A stretch of 64,000 nucleotides of DNA, taken from NCBI GenBank assembly GCA_028065725.1, contig JAPTVL010000387.1, forward strand, positions 1 through 64,000. Reading direction: 5' to 3'. The notes beneath the pieces were generated by a model. That model did not search any database. It was not told the DNA's origin and was given only the letters and a program-made list of their open reading frames with translations. A program made the translations under genes and the position numbers. Within the stretch, counting starts at the first letter, position 1; each line of letters opens with the position of its first letter. The stretch comes from Betaproteobacteria bacterium (GTDB taxonomy: Bacteria; Pseudomonadota; Gammaproteobacteria; Burkholderiales; Rhodocyclaceae). Shown in pieces: positions 8,030 through 16,859 of the stretch.

Positions 8030-10696
8030 TCAGATGCTGATATCAACGCCGGAATCTTCGGCGGCGGCGGTGCTGTTCATCGCCATGCAGGTGCGAATAT
8101 CCCGTGCGAATTCCGCACCGGTCTGGTAGCGTGCATCCGGGTCCTTGGTCAGCGCCTTGTCGATGATCGCCAACAGGCAGTCCGGCAGGCCGGGATTGAT
8201 GCTGCGAATGTCCGGATGCGGCTCATTGGCGATGCGGAACATCAATTGCGCCATCGAATCGCCTTCGAACGGCAGCTTGCCGCAGGACATCTGGTACAGC
8301 ATCACACCCAGCGAGAACAGGTCCGAACGGCCGTCGATCTTCTTGCCGGCCAGCTGTTCCGGCGACATGTAGCTCGGCGTTCCCAGCACCATGCCGGTCT
8401 TGGTCTTCGACGAATCGGTGATGCGCGCGATACCGAAGTCGGTCACCTTGACCTGATCCGAGTCAGGTTCGTACATGATGTTCGCCGGCTTGATGTCGCG
8501 ATGCACGACGTTGTTTTCGTGCGCGTAGGACAAGGCATCGGCGACCCGCGCGACAATGCTCATGACGCGCGGCAGCGGCATCAGGTTGCCGGCCTTGGCG
8601 TAGGGCACCAGATCCTTGCCCTTGAGGAATTCCATCGCGATGTATGCCAGATCGTGCTCCTCGCCGGCATCGAACATGGTGACGATGTTGGCGTGATTGA
8701 GGCGTCCGGCGGTCTCCGCCTCGCGGAAGAAGCGCTCCTTGACCTCGACCAGTTCGTCGGCCTCGAACTCCTGCGACAGGGCCATGGTCTTGATCGCCAC
8801 CACGCGATTGATCTTCGGATCGCGACCCAGATAGACCACGCCCATGGCGCCCTTGCCAAGTTCCTTCTCGATTTCGTAGCGGCCCAGCATCGGCTTCTCG
8901 ACGTTGCCCGCGGTATCGATCAGGCTGGCGTTGCTGCGCCCGCCACCGCCGCCGCCAAGAATCACCGTCTCCGACAGTTGCTTGGCGCGATTGACGCGGG
9001 CCTCGATGTCGCGGAACCTCGGGTTGAAATCGAAAATGTAGCGGAACACCGCCTCGGCCTTGTTGAACTGGCGCTTGCGCTCGAAGTCCAGCGCCAGGTT
9101 GTACATGTTCTCCATCAACTGGTCGTCCATCGGACACATGCGGAACTTGTCGAAGGCCATGTCGAGCTGGCCCTGACCCTGGAAGGCAAGACCCAGCATG
9201 CGGTTGGATTCGGCCGAGGCAGCATCCGACTTCTCCTTGCCGCGCTCCGTGACGACGAAGCGTTTGACGGTCAGCAACAGATGGCCGACCAGCAGCAGGG
9301 TCGCCGGCACCATCAGCTGCAGCCACATCAGTTGCGTCGACATCAGCGCGAAGTGGATGGCGATCAGTGCCACCAGCAAGCCGGCAGTGATCCCGGCCGC
9401 CATGCCGGCCTTGATTCGCGGCAGCAGTGCGATGAGATAGGCCGCAATCAGCAGGAACACCAGCTTTTCAACCCAGAAACCCCAGATCGGGGCAACGAAG
9501 AAATGCTCCGAAAGCAGGCTGGACACGGCATGGGCCTGCATCAGCACGGCCGGCATCGACGAACTGATCGGGGTGACGAAGACGCTGCCGACCGAAGACG
9601 ACGTCGGTCCGATCAGGACGATCTTGTCGCGATATTTCTCGTAGGGAATCTTGCCGCTTTTGACATCGAAGAAGGAATCAACCTGGAAAGCCGGCTGACC
9701 ATCCTCACGATCCTTGTAATAGAAGGTCAGCATCCGCGTATCGATGTCGGTGCCGATCTTGAGCTTGCCCAGTTTGACCGAATCTCCGGCGGTAACCTGG
9801 ATGTCCGCCGCATTCAGGTTGTGGCTCTTCGCCGCCACCAGCAGCGACAACGATGGATAGGCCTTGTCGAAATGGGCCAGCACCAGGGGCTCGGTTCGAA
9901 TCGCGCCATCGACGTCCGGAGTCACGTTGAGATGACCGATGGCAGTCACCACCTTGCCCAGGGGTTCGATCACCCCGGCATCGACGCCGAGAGTCGGATA
10001 GGGCGGAGCTTCCGTCCCCCCTGCCAGCCTGACGGCATTCTTCTTCACGAATTCTGGCAGATCCCTGTCCGGCCGGCCGCGCGGCTCGCCCAGCACGAAC
10101 AGCATCGGCAGCGCCACATTGCCGGCCTTGGCGAAAGCATCCGCCAGTCGCCGGTCGGTATTCAGCTTCTGGTCCGCCTCGATCAGTATCGACTCGATCT
10201 GCGGGCAATTCGATGCTGCGATCGGAGGCGGCGGCGTGTCGGTCACCGGCGAAGCTGCCGCAACGACGGGCGCGACGCCCGCCGCGGCCCCGGGTGCCGG
10301 CGCCACGGCCGGCACTGCGGCAACCGCCGTCGAGGGCAGCGTCACGCCACAGGTTTCGATCAGTTTGTTGATATACGCCAGACCCTGATCCCGCTGCGGC
10401 TCGGAATAGAACACCGTCGTGGCGATCACCTTGGCCTTGGCACCCGCCAGTTTGGCCACCATGTCGGCCATGATCTCGCGCGACCATGGCCAGCGGCCGA
10501 TGTTGTCGAGGCTTGGCTTGTCGATGGCGATCACCGCCACCTTGTCCGAGGGAGCACGCGAGGTCGCTGCAACGCCCATGTCATAGGCCTTGCGCTCCAG
10601 ACTCTGCAACAGGTCTCCATTGCCAAAAATCAGCACCAAAACGCTGACCACGACGCCGAAGAACCAGTCACTCTTCCAGAAGTCTGACTTCTTCAT
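8030..10696 (-). CDS. CHASE2-domain Hanks-type Ser/Thr protein kinase
   Basis: 888 residues and the first gene of the operon. An N-terminal TM (about 10-27) is followed by an extracytoplasmic CHASE2 domain (about 30-395), which is interrupted near 125-165 by an Ala/Pro-rich insertion. TM helices at about 405-480 and a helical, tetratricopeptide-like linker come next. The kinase domain spans about 608-870: Gly loop LGKGAMGVVYLG, catalytic Lys in VAIKTM, catalytic loop VVHRDIKPANIM near 732, DFGIAR, and the activation-segment end GTPSYMSPEQL. All key residues are present, so it should be active. The topology is the reverse of the common bacterial layout (sensor first, kinase last). Confidence 0.93.
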   Translation of the reverse strand: MKKSDFWKSDWFFGVVVSVLVLIFGNGDLLQSLERKAYDMGVAATSRAPSDKVAVIAIDKPSLDNIGRWPWSREIMADMVAKLAGAKAKVIATTVFYSEPQRDQGLAYINKLIETCGVTLPSTAVAAVPAVAPAPGAAAGVAPVVAAASPVTDTPPPPIAASNCPQIESILIEADQKLNTDRRLADAFAKAGNVALPMLFVLGEPRGRPDRDLPEFVKKNAVRLAGGTEAPPYPTLGVDAGVIEPLGKVVTAIGHLNVTPDVDGAIRTEPLVLAHFDKAYPSLSLLVAAKSHNLNAADIQVTAGDSVKLGKLKIGTDIDTRMLTFYYKDREDGQPAFQVDSFFDVKSGKIPYEKYRDKIVLIGPTSSSVGSVFVTPISSSMPAVLMQAHAVSSLLSEHFFVAPIWGFWVEKLVFLLIAAYLIALLPRIKAGMAAGITAGLLVALIAIHFALMSTQLMWLQLMVPATLLLVGHLLLTVKRFVVTERGKEKSDAASAESNRMLGLAFQGQGQLDMAFDKFRMCPMDDQLMENMYNLALDFERKRQFNKAEAVFRYIFDFNPRFRDIEARVNRAKQLSETVILGGGGGGRSNASLIDTAGNVEKPMLGRYEIEKELGKGAMGVVYLGRDPKINRVVAIKTMALSQEFEADELVEVKERFFREAETAGRLNHANIVTMFDAGEEHDLAYIAMEFLKGKDLVPYAKAGNLMPLPRVMSIVARVADALSYAHENNVVHRDIKPANIMYEPDSDQVKVTDFGIARITDSSKTKTGMVLGTPSYMSPEQLAGKKIDGRSDLFSLGVMLYQMSCGKLPFEGDSMAQLMFRIANEPHPDIRSINPGLPDCLLAIIDKALTKDPDARYQTGAEFARDIRTCMAMNSTAAAEDSGVDISI

Positions 10697-10747
10697 TGCT
10701 TGCTACCCTGTATGAGAGCCTGCATTAAAACAGGACAATAAGCGCAA

Positions 10748-10776
10748 TTCTTACAGTCCTGCATCAAGTCCGTCAA
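10748..10776 (-). promoter_or_regulatory. sigma70 promoter of the signalling operon
   Basis: On the minus strand a -35 TTGACG (10776-10771) and a -10 TAAGAA (10753-10748) are separated by exactly 17 nt. The predicted start lies near 10741, giving a 5' UTR of about 45 nt before the kinase ATG at 10696. No other promoter of this quality is visible further down the operon. Confidence 0.6.
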
Positions 10777-10831
10777 TTAATTTAATGACATTCGGCCTTG
10801 AGCAGCCGAGCAATGTAGCGATTCTATGCGC

Positions 10832-10867
10832 AAAAAAGCCGCCCCGGTTTGCACCGGCGCGGCTTTA
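10832..10867 (-). terminator. Rho-independent terminator after sucCD
   Basis: Read on the minus strand, a GC-rich stem (GCCGCGCCGGT ... ACCGGGGCGGC) with a 4-nt loop is followed by TTTTTT. It lies about 75-110 nt downstream of the sucD stop and separates sucCD from the kinase promoter. On the plus strand the stem ends in only TTTA, so termination is mainly in the sucD direction. Confidence 0.75.
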
Positions 10868-10908
10868 TCTCCCCTGGTCCCTCCCTGCAGCGGGACGATC
10901 CGGAGCAC

Positions 10909-10933
10909 AGTCGGCGTGTAGCCAGCGCCGACT
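10909..10933 (+). repeat. REP-like palindrome, copy 1
   Basis: Perfect 8-bp arms AGTCGGCG and CGCCGACT flank the 9-nt loop TGTAGCCAG. It is intergenic, 9 nt beyond the sucD stop. See the other copies at 14801, 24929, 28082, 39509 and 47693. Confidence 0.6.
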
Positions 10934-10941
10934 ATCTTGTA

Positions 10942-11838
10942 TTACTTCAACAGACCCTTGAGCAGCTTGGCCATTTCCGACGGATTGCGTGTTACCGTGA
11001 AACCGCATTCCTCCATGATCGCCAGTTTCGCATCGGCCGTATCGGCGCCGCCGGAAATCAGCGCTCCGGCATGGCCCATGCGCTTGCCGGCCGGCGCGGT
11101 GACGCCGGCGATGAAGCCGACGATCGGCTTCTTCATGTTGGCCTTGCACCATGCGGCGGCTTCGGCTTCGTCCGGGCCGCCGATTTCACCGATCATGATC
11201 ACGGCATCGGTGTCCGGATCGTCGTTGAAGGCCTTCATGATGTCGATGTGCTTGAGACCGTTGATCGGATCGCCGCCGATGCCGACCGCCGACGACTGGC
11301 CGAGGCCGATTTCGGTGAGCTGGGCGACGGCTTCATAGGTCAGCGTGCCGGAGCGCGAAACCACGCCGATGCGGCCCTTGCGATGGATATGGCCGGGCAT
11401 GATGCCGATCTTGATTTCGTCGGGCGTGATCAGGCCGGGGCAGTTGGGGCCGAGCAGCAGGGTCTTCTTGCCGCCGGCGGCTTCCTTGGCCTTCATCTTG
11501 TTGCGCACGATCAGCATGTCGCGCACCGGAATGCCTTCGGTGATGCAGATCGCCAGGTCAAGGTCGGCTTCGCAGGCTTCCCAGATGGCGTCGGCAGCGC
11601 CGGCCGGCGGCACGTAGATCACGGACACGGTGGCGCCGGTCTGCGCCTTGGCTTCCTTGACCGAACCGAAGATCGGGATGTCGAAAATCTTCTCGCCGGC
11701 CTTCTTCGGGTTCACGCCGGCGACGAAGCAGTTCTTGCCGTTGGCGTATTCCTGGCATTTTTCCGTATGGAACTGGCCGGTCTTGCCGGTGATGCCCTGG
11801 GTGATGACCTTGGTGTCTTTGTTGATCAGGATGGACAT
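10942..11838 (-). CDS. sucD: Succinyl-CoA synthetase (ADP-forming) alpha subunit
   Basis: 298 residues, normal length. It forms the heterodimeric TCA-cycle enzyme with SucC, interconverting succinyl-CoA and succinate with nucleotide phosphorylation. Visible features are the N-terminal CoA-binding Rossmann region ([19 protein letters not shown]), the central [10 protein letters not shown] segment and the phosphohistidine loop [11 protein letters not shown] near residue 252. It begins 9 nt after sucC and shares its transcript; a strong terminator lies downstream. Confidence 0.97.
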   Translation of the reverse strand: MSILINKDTKVITQGITGKTGQFHTEKCQEYANGKNCFVAGVNPKKAGEKIFDIPIFGSVKEAKAQTGATVSVIYVPPAGAADAIWEACEADLDLAICITEGIPVRDMLIVRNKMKAKEAAGGKKTLLLGPNCPGLITPDEIKIGIMPGHIHRKGRIGVVSRSGTLTYEAVAQLTEIGLGQSSAVGIGGDPINGLKHIDIMKAFNDDPDTDAVIMIGEIGGPDEAEAAAWCKANMKKPIVGFIAGVTAPAGKRMGHAGALISGGADTADAKLAIMEECGFTVTRNPSEMAKLLKGLLK

Positions 11839-11847
11839 TTGGTTTCC

Positions 11848-13008
11848 TTACTTGACGGCGGCGACGATCTTGGTCGCGGCTTCGGCCATGGTGTCGGCGG
11901 AAATGATCGGCAGGCCGGAATCCCTGAGGATCTGCTTGCCGAGGTCTTCGTTGGTGCCCTTCATGCGCACCACCAGCGGCACGCTGAGGTGGGTTTCCTT
12001 GGCCGCGGCCACGACGCCTTCGGCGATCGTGTCGCACTTCATGATGCCGCCGAAAATATTCACCAGAATGCCTTTGACTTTCGGGTTCTTCAACATGATC
12101 TTGAAGGCTTCGGTGACCTTCTCGGTCGTCGCACCGCCGCCAACGTCGAGGAAGTTGGCCGGCTCGGCGCCGAACAGCTTGATCGTGTCCATGGTCGCCA
12201 TCGCCAGGCCGGCGCCATTCACCAGACAACCGATGTTGCCGTCGAGGCTGATGTAGGCCAGATCAAACTTGGAAGCCTCGATTTCGTCGGCGTCCTCTTC
12301 GTCGAGATCGCGGTAGGCGACGATCTCGGGGTGACGGTAGAGCGCGTTGGAATCGAAGTTGAACTTGGCGTCGAGCGCCTTGATGTTGCCGTTGCCTTCG
12401 AGGATCAGCGGATTGATCTCGGCCAGGCTGGCGTCGGTTTCCATGTAGCAGGTGTAAAGCTTCTTCAGGGTATCCACGGCCTGCGCCAGGGAGCCATCCG
12501 GCACGCCGATGCCCTTGGCCAGTTCATTGGCCTGGGCGTCGGTGAGGCCGGCCGCCGGGTCGACGAAGACCTTGATGATCTTCTCGGGCGTCTTGTGCGC
12601 GACTTCCTCGATGTCCATGCCGCCCTCGGAGGAGGCCATCATGGCGACCTTCTGCGTGGCGCGGTCGGTCAGCGCGGCGACGTAGTATTCCTTCCTGATG
12701 TCGGCACCCTCCTCGATCAGCAGGCGGCGGACTTTCTGGCCCTCGGGGCCGGTCTGATGTGTCTTGAGCTGCATGCCAAGGATGGCGTTTGCGTAGGTCC
12801 GGACCTCATCCAGCGACTTGGCGACCTTGACGCCGCCGCCTTTGCCACGACCACCGGCATGAATCTGGGCCTTGACCACCCAGACCTTGCCGCCGAGAGT
12901 TTCCGCCGCTTTCACCGCCTCGTCGACGGAAAAGCAGGGAATGCCGCGCGGGGTCGTCACGCCGAATTTCTTCAGGAGTTCCTTGCCCTGATATTCGTGG
13001 ATCTTCAT
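11848..13008 (-). CDS. sucC: Succinyl-CoA synthetase beta subunit
   Basis: 386 residues when started at the ATG at 13008 ([16 protein letters not shown]), the classic N-terminus of SucC. An AAGGA Shine-Dalgarno lies just upstream. The reading frame stays open a further 444 nt upstream but that part has no SucC similarity. The ATP-grasp fold is recognisable from [18 protein letters not shown] (nucleotide binding), EINPLIL and the C-terminal LDVGGGA/NIFGGIM ligase segment. It is the first gene of sucCD. Confidence 0.97.
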   Translation of the reverse strand: MKIHEYQGKELLKKFGVTTPRGIPCFSVDEAVKAAETLGGKVWVVKAQIHAGGRGKGGGVKVAKSLDEVRTYANAILGMQLKTHQTGPEGQKVRRLLIEEGADIRKEYYVAALTDRATQKVAMMASSEGGMDIEEVAHKTPEKIIKVFVDPAAGLTDAQANELAKGIGVPDGSLAQAVDTLKKLYTCYMETDASLAEINPLILEGNGNIKALDAKFNFDSNALYRHPEIVAYRDLDEEDADEIEASKFDLAYISLDGNIGCLVNGAGLAMATMDTIKLFGAEPANFLDVGGGATTEKVTEAFKIMLKNPKVKGILVNIFGGIMKCDTIAEGVVAAAKETHLSVPLVVRMKGTNEDLGKQILRDSGLPIISADTMAEAATKIVAAVK

Positions 13009-13308
13009 GCGTCTTCCTTGTTGTGTATATGGTGCGTTGATCGGGAGCCGGCATTCTTCGTATGACGCTGAGGTGCCGGTCTTGTTGCCGCGGAACCAGC
13101 GCGGACCATACCGCCGGGCTGCTTCCGAAGTATTTGTGCGCCGCCACAAGGACAGGAAATGAAGCCGTGGCGCGATTGTTGCGGCGCGAAATACTAACAT
13201 AAGCGTACTTAATGGAAGCTTACAAGCCGCGCCCCGGGAATTGCCGAATGCCGGTCTGACGGCCGGCATAATGGCTTTCCCGTCGCTCAGCCGCTGCCGG
13301 AGACCTCG
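13009..13308. other. Divergent intergenic region between sucC and glpK
   Basis: A 300-nt gap. It holds a candidate sucC promoter (13196-13225) and, nearer glpK, an inverted repeat of 7-bp arms (ATGCCGG and CCGGCAT, 13248-13269). The latter overlaps a CATAAT that could serve as a glpK -10; I found no matching -35 at proper spacing. The open frames here look non-coding. Confidence 0.5.
13196..13225 (-). promoter_or_regulatory. Candidate sucC promoter
   Basis: On the minus strand, TTGTAA (13225-13220) is 18 nt from TATGTT (13201-13196), each a 4/6 match to the sigma70 consensus. The implied leader would be about 180 nt. This is only a suggestion from spacing and base composition. Confidence 0.3.
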
Positions 13309-14802
13309 ATGAATCGACCTCGCTTTCTGCTGGCCCTCGATCAAGGCACGTCCAGTTCGCGCAGCATCGTGTTCGACACGCAAGGTCGCGTTGTCGCCAT
13401 GGCCCAGCGCGAATTCCGCCAGATATTTCCCCAGCCGGGCTGGGTCGAACACGACCCGCGGGAAATCTGGACCAGCCAGTTCGCCACCGCGCAGGAGGCG
13501 CTAGGCAAGGCCGGCATCGGCGCCAACGAAGTGGCCGCGATCGGCATCACCAACCAGCGCGAAACCACCCTGGTATGGAACCGCAGAACCGGCGAACCCC
13601 TGTGCAATGCCATCGTCTGGCAGGACCGACGCACCGAACCGGCCTGCGCCGCGCTGCGCAATCGCGGCTGCGAAACGCTGGTGCGCGACCGGACCGGCCT
13701 GGTGATCGACGCCTATTTTTCCGGCACCAAGCTCAAGTGGATCCTCGACAACTTCCCCGGCGCGCGCGATTCAGCTCGCCGCGGCGAGCTGGCCTTCGGC
13801 ACCGTCGATACCTGGCTGGCCTGGCAACTCACGGGCGGCGCGGTGCATGCCACCGATGTCAGCAACGCCTCGCGCACCCTGCTGTTCGACATTCACCGCG
13901 ACCAGTGGAGCGGGGAATTGCTGGACCTGCTCGACATTCCGCGCCAGATCCTGCCGGAAGTGCATGCCTCCAGCCATGTTTACGGCCATACCCGAACCGA
14001 GTTGTTCGGTGCGCCGATCGCCATCGGCGGCATCGCCGGCGACCAGCAAAGCGCGCTGTTCGGGCAGGCCTGCTTCAGCGCCGGCCTGGCCAAGAACACC
14101 TACGGCACCGGCTGCTTCATGCTCATGCACACCGGCGAGAATTGCCTCTCAAGCAGCAACGGGCTGATCGCCACGCGTGCCGCGCAGGCCGCCGCCGTGC
14201 CGCAATTCGCCCTCGAAGGCAGCGTATTCATCGGCGGCGCCGTGGTGCAGTGGCTGCGCGACGGCCTGCGGGCGATCGAGGGCAGCGCGGCCATCGAGAA
14301 CCTGGCCGAAAGCGTTCCGGACAGCGGCGGCGTGATCTTCGTACCGGCCTTCACCGGCCTCGGTGCCCCCTACTGGAAACCCGACGCGCGCGGTGCCATC
14401 CTCGGCCTGAGCCGCGGCACTACCGTGGCGCATATCGCCCGCGCCGCGCTGGAGAGCATCGCCTTCCAGAGCGCCGCGCTGCTGCAGGCCATGAGCCGCG
14501 ACCTGGCCGACAGCCAGCGCGTGACCGAACTGCGCGTCGATGGCGGCGCGTGCGTGAACAACCTGCTGATGCAGTTTCAGGCCGATCTGCTGGGGATACC
14601 GGTGGTGCGGCCGAAGGTCATCGAAACCACGGCGCTGGGCGCCGCCTGCCTAGCCGGCCTGTCCTGCGGGGTTTACTCGGGTCTCGACGAACTGGCTGCG
14701 CACTGGCAGGCTGAACGGACGTTCCATCCCACCCTGTCGCGCGACCGCGCCAATGAGCTGATGCGGCGCTGGGAGCATGCGGTGGCGCAGACGACGCTGT
14801 AG
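13309..14802 (+). CDS. glpK: Glycerol kinase
   Basis: 497 residues, the standard FGGY-family length. It phosphorylates glycerol to sn-glycerol 3-phosphate in the cytoplasm. Signatures: [13 protein letters not shown] phosphate-1 loop, the glycerol-contact region GITNQRETT and [35 protein letters not shown] and the ADP-binding [21 protein letters not shown] lies 7 nt before the ATG. It is a single gene, convergent with paaY; no glpF or glpD is adjacent. Confidence 0.96.
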   Translation: MNRPRFLLALDQGTSSSRSIVFDTQGRVVAMAQREFRQIFPQPGWVEHDPREIWTSQFATAQEALGKAGIGANEVAAIGITNQRETTLVWNRRTGEPLCNAIVWQDRRTEPACAALRNRGCETLVRDRTGLVIDAYFSGTKLKWILDNFPGARDSARRGELAFGTVDTWLAWQLTGGAVHATDVSNASRTLLFDIHRDQWSGELLDLLDIPRQILPEVHASSHVYGHTRTELFGAPIAIGGIAGDQQSALFGQACFSAGLAKNTYGTGCFMLMHTGENCLSSSNGLIATRAAQAAAVPQFALEGSVFIGGAVVQWLRDGLRAIEGSAAIENLAESVPDSGGVIFVPAFTGLGAPYWKPDARGAILGLSRGTTVAHIARAALESIAFQSAALLQAMSRDLADSQRVTELRVDGGACVNNLLMQFQADLLGIPVVRPKVIETTALGAACLAGLSCGVYSGLDELAAHWQAERTFHPTLSRDRANELMRRWEHAVAQTTL

Positions 14803-14825
14803 CCGCCGTAGCGCCAGCGCCGACT
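14801..14825 (+). repeat. REP-like palindrome, degenerate copy 2
   Basis: It starts within the glpK stop codon. The right arm CGCCGACT and a 9-nt loop ending CCAG match the family, while the left arm AGCCGCCG matches 6 of 8. It lies in the glpK/paaY convergent gap. Confidence 0.4.
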
Positions 14826-14842
14826 CTTGCGGAGCGTCCTGA

Positions 14843-15448
14843 TCAACTGCCGCGCCGGGTATCCTGCAAGGTCTTCAGGTCCGGCAGCTTGAGCCGCTGG
14901 CGGTCCGGCTCGGCGGCCGTCAGGGCCTCGACTTCGCACATGCTGCCCTGGCAGCGCCCGACCAGGTCGTGATAGACACTGGTGCCTTCGATCTTCCACT
15001 TCATTTCCAGTTCGCTCAGCTCGCGCATCACCTTGGCCGGCACGCCAGCGGCCAGCATGCGCGGCGGAATCTCCAGCCCGGCCTTGACGAAGCTCTGCGC
15101 CGCGACGATAGCCGATTCGCCGACCACGGCATTGTCCATCACCACGGCGTTCATGCCGACCATGCCGTTCCTGCGCACGATGCAGCCGTGCAGAATGGCG
15201 CCGTGGCCGATGTGGCCGTCCTCCTCGACGATGGTGTCGCTGCCGGGAAAGCCGTGCATCACGCAGCAATCCTGCACATTGGCGCCGGCGCCGATGAACA
15301 GGCGACCGAAGTCGCCGCGCAGGCTGGCGCAAGGCCCGATGTAGGCACGCGGCCCGACATGCACGTCGCCGATCAGCACCGCCGAGGGATGGACAAAGGC
15401 GGCGGGATCGACCACCGGCACGATGCCGTCGATTGCATAGACTTTCAT
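14843..15448 (-). CDS. paaY: PaaY-type gamma-carbonic-anhydrase-fold thioesterase
   Basis: Left-handed beta-helix (hexapeptide repeat) protein of about 201 residues. The repeats run from about residue 10 to 150 ([32 protein letters not shown]) and carry the metal-binding His residues; a helical C-terminal extension characteristic of PaaY follows. PaaY is a CoA-thioesterase that rescues dead-end CoA esters in the phenylacetyl-CoA pathway. I prefer the ATG at 15448 (GAGG 9 nt upstream) to an in-frame TTG at 15466. It is divergent from paaG, which supports the assignment. Confidence 0.85.
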   Translation of the reverse strand: MKVYAIDGIVPVVDPAAFVHPSAVLIGDVHVGPRAYIGPCASLRGDFGRLFIGAGANVQDCCVMHGFPGSDTIVEEDGHIGHGAILHGCIVRRNGMVGMNAVVMDNAVVGESAIVAAQSFVKAGLEIPPRMLAAGVPAKVMRELSELEMKWKIEGTSVYHDLVGRCQGSMCEVEALTAAEPDRQRLKLPDLKTLQDTRRGS

Positions 15449-15474
15449 TCGGGGTGGCCTCGTCAATACTGTGG

Positions 15475-15490
15475 GAAATGATACATTTTC
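15475..15490. promoter_or_regulatory. Possible operator between paaY and paaG
   Basis: Imperfect palindrome with half-sites GAAATG and CATTTTC around ATA in the AT-rich part of the paaY/paaG divergent gap. A PaaR- or PaaX-type repressor is the family expectation, but no such gene is in the window. Confidence 0.25.
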
Positions 15491-15624
15491 ATTCTAAACC
15501 AATCGGGCGTTTTGTGTCACAATGAATCGCTCGCCATTCCAGCAATTCCGGCCCATGTTACGTTAGCACAGCGCCAGCGAACCCCGCCTCCATCAAAAAC
15601 GGAAAGTCCCCCGGAGTCCCGCCG

Positions 15625-16413
15625 ATGAACTACCAGCACATCCTTTTCTCCCTTGAATCCGGCATCGCCCGCATCACGCTCAACCGGCCCGACCGGCTCA
15701 ACAGCTTCAACGCCGACATGCACCTCGAACTGCGCGATGCCCTGCAACACATTCGCGACGGCGGCGCCCGCGTGCTGCTGCTGACCGGTGCCGGGCGCGG
15801 CTTCTGCGCCGGCCAGGACCTGGCCGATCGCAATGTCTCGGCCGGCGCCGAACCCGTCGACCTGGGCTACACCATCGAAACCTATTACCGCCCGCTGGTC
15901 CTCGGCCTGCGCGCGCTGGAAATGCCGGTCATCTGCGCCGTGAATGGCGTCGCCGCTGGCGCCGGCGCCAGCATCGCGCTGGCCTGCGACATCGTGATCG
16001 CCGCACGCTCGGCCAGCTTCATCCAGGCCTTCTGCAAGCTCGGCCTGGTGCCCGACGCCGGCGGCACCTGGGCGCTGCCGCGTCTGGTCGGCACCGCCCG
16101 CGCCATGGGTCTGGCCATGCTCGGCGACAAGTTGCCGGCCGAGCAGGCCGCAGACTGGGGCCTGATCTGGAAGTGCGTCGATGACGACCAACTGATGGCC
16201 GAAGCCGACAAGCTCGCCGTGCATTTCAGCACGGCGCCGACCAAGGGTCTTGCCCGCACCAAGCAGGCGCTCTACGCCAGCGGCGGCAACAGCCTCGAAC
16301 AGCAACTCGACCTGGAGCGCGCCAGCCAGCAGGAACTCGGCTTCGGCCACGACTACCGCGAGGGCGTCGCCGCCTTCATGGAAAAACGCAGCCCCAATTT
16401 CACCGGCGAATGA
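15625..16413 (+). CDS. paaG: Phenylacetate-pathway enoyl-CoA hydratase/isomerase
   Basis: 262 residues, crotonase fold. Family role: isomerises ring-1,2-epoxyphenylacetyl-CoA to the oxepin in aerobic phenylacetate degradation. Oxyanion-hole segments are GRGFCAGQDLADR (about 65-77) and AAGAGASIALACDI; the PaaG-like acidic residue lies in LVPDAGGTWALPRL. GGAG is 8 nt before the ATG. Its stop overlaps the start region of paaI, and a thiolase follows, the usual paaG-paaI-paaJ type neighbourhood. The epoxidase genes paaABCDE and the ligase paaK are not in this window. Confidence 0.9.
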   Translation: MNYQHILFSLESGIARITLNRPDRLNSFNADMHLELRDALQHIRDGGARVLLLTGAGRGFCAGQDLADRNVSAGAEPVDLGYTIETYYRPLVLGLRALEMPVICAVNGVAAGAGASIALACDIVIAARSASFIQAFCKLGLVPDAGGTWALPRLVGTARAMGLAMLGDKLPAEQAADWGLIWKCVDDDQLMAEADKLAVHFSTAPTKGLARTKQALYASGGNSLEQQLDLERASQQELGFGHDYREGVAAFMEKRSPNFTGE

Positions 16414-16859
16414 TCATGGCCATGACCCCGCAACAGATTGCCGAACGCTGCACCGAAATCATGTGGCCGGACGACCACGCCGCACAGGGCCTCGGCATCG
16501 TCATCACCAGCACCACGCCGGGCGGCGCCACGGTCTCCATGAAAGTACGCCAGGACATGGTCAACGGCCACGGCATCTGCCACGGCGGCTTCATCTTCGC
16601 CCTGGCCGACACCAACTTCGCCTATGCCTGCAACAGCTTCAACCACCGCGCGGTGGCGGCCGGCGTCGACATCAATTTCATTGCCCCGGCGCATCTTGGC
16701 GATACACTGACGGCCGTCGGCAGCGCGCGCCACCAGGGCGGTCGCAGCGGCATTTACGATATCGAGGTCACGAACCAGGAAGGCAGGACCATTGCCCTGT
16801 TTCGCGGCCGCTCCACCCGCATCAAGGGACATTTCTTCGACGAAGGCGAAACGGCATGA
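16410..16859 (+). CDS. paaI: PaaI hotdog-fold acyl-CoA thioesterase
   Basis: 149 residues, single hotdog domain. The active-site region NGHGICHGGFIFALADTNFAYACN near residues 50-72 has the conserved Asn and the acidic catalytic residue. PaaI hydrolyses stalled ring-hydroxylated phenylacetyl-CoA esters. The ATG at 16410 overlaps the paaG stop (ATGA); in-frame ATGs at 16416 and 16422 are alternatives. It overlaps the following thiolase by 4 nt. Confidence 0.9.
   Translation: MIMAMTPQQIAERCTEIMWPDDHAAQGLGIVITSTTPGGATVSMKVRQDMVNGHGICHGGFIFALADTNFAYACNSFNHRAVAAGVDINFIAPAHLGDTLTAVGSARHQGGRSGIYDIEVTNQEGRTIALFRGRSTRIKGHFFDEGETA

Noticed and set aside
7934..10687. A very long plus-strand open frame (over 900 codons) opposite the kinase gene; similar long antisense frames at 413-2293, 10849-13065, 23188-25926 and 30822-32804
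   Set aside because: All are mirror images of strongly conserved minus-strand genes. GC-rich codon bias keeps the antisense frame open; the translations are His/Arg/Gly-rich with no recognisable domain.
13248..13269. Inverted repeat near a CATAAT as a glpK operator/promoter
   Set aside because: No -35 at acceptable spacing and only 7-bp arms; kept only as a remark on the intergenic region.
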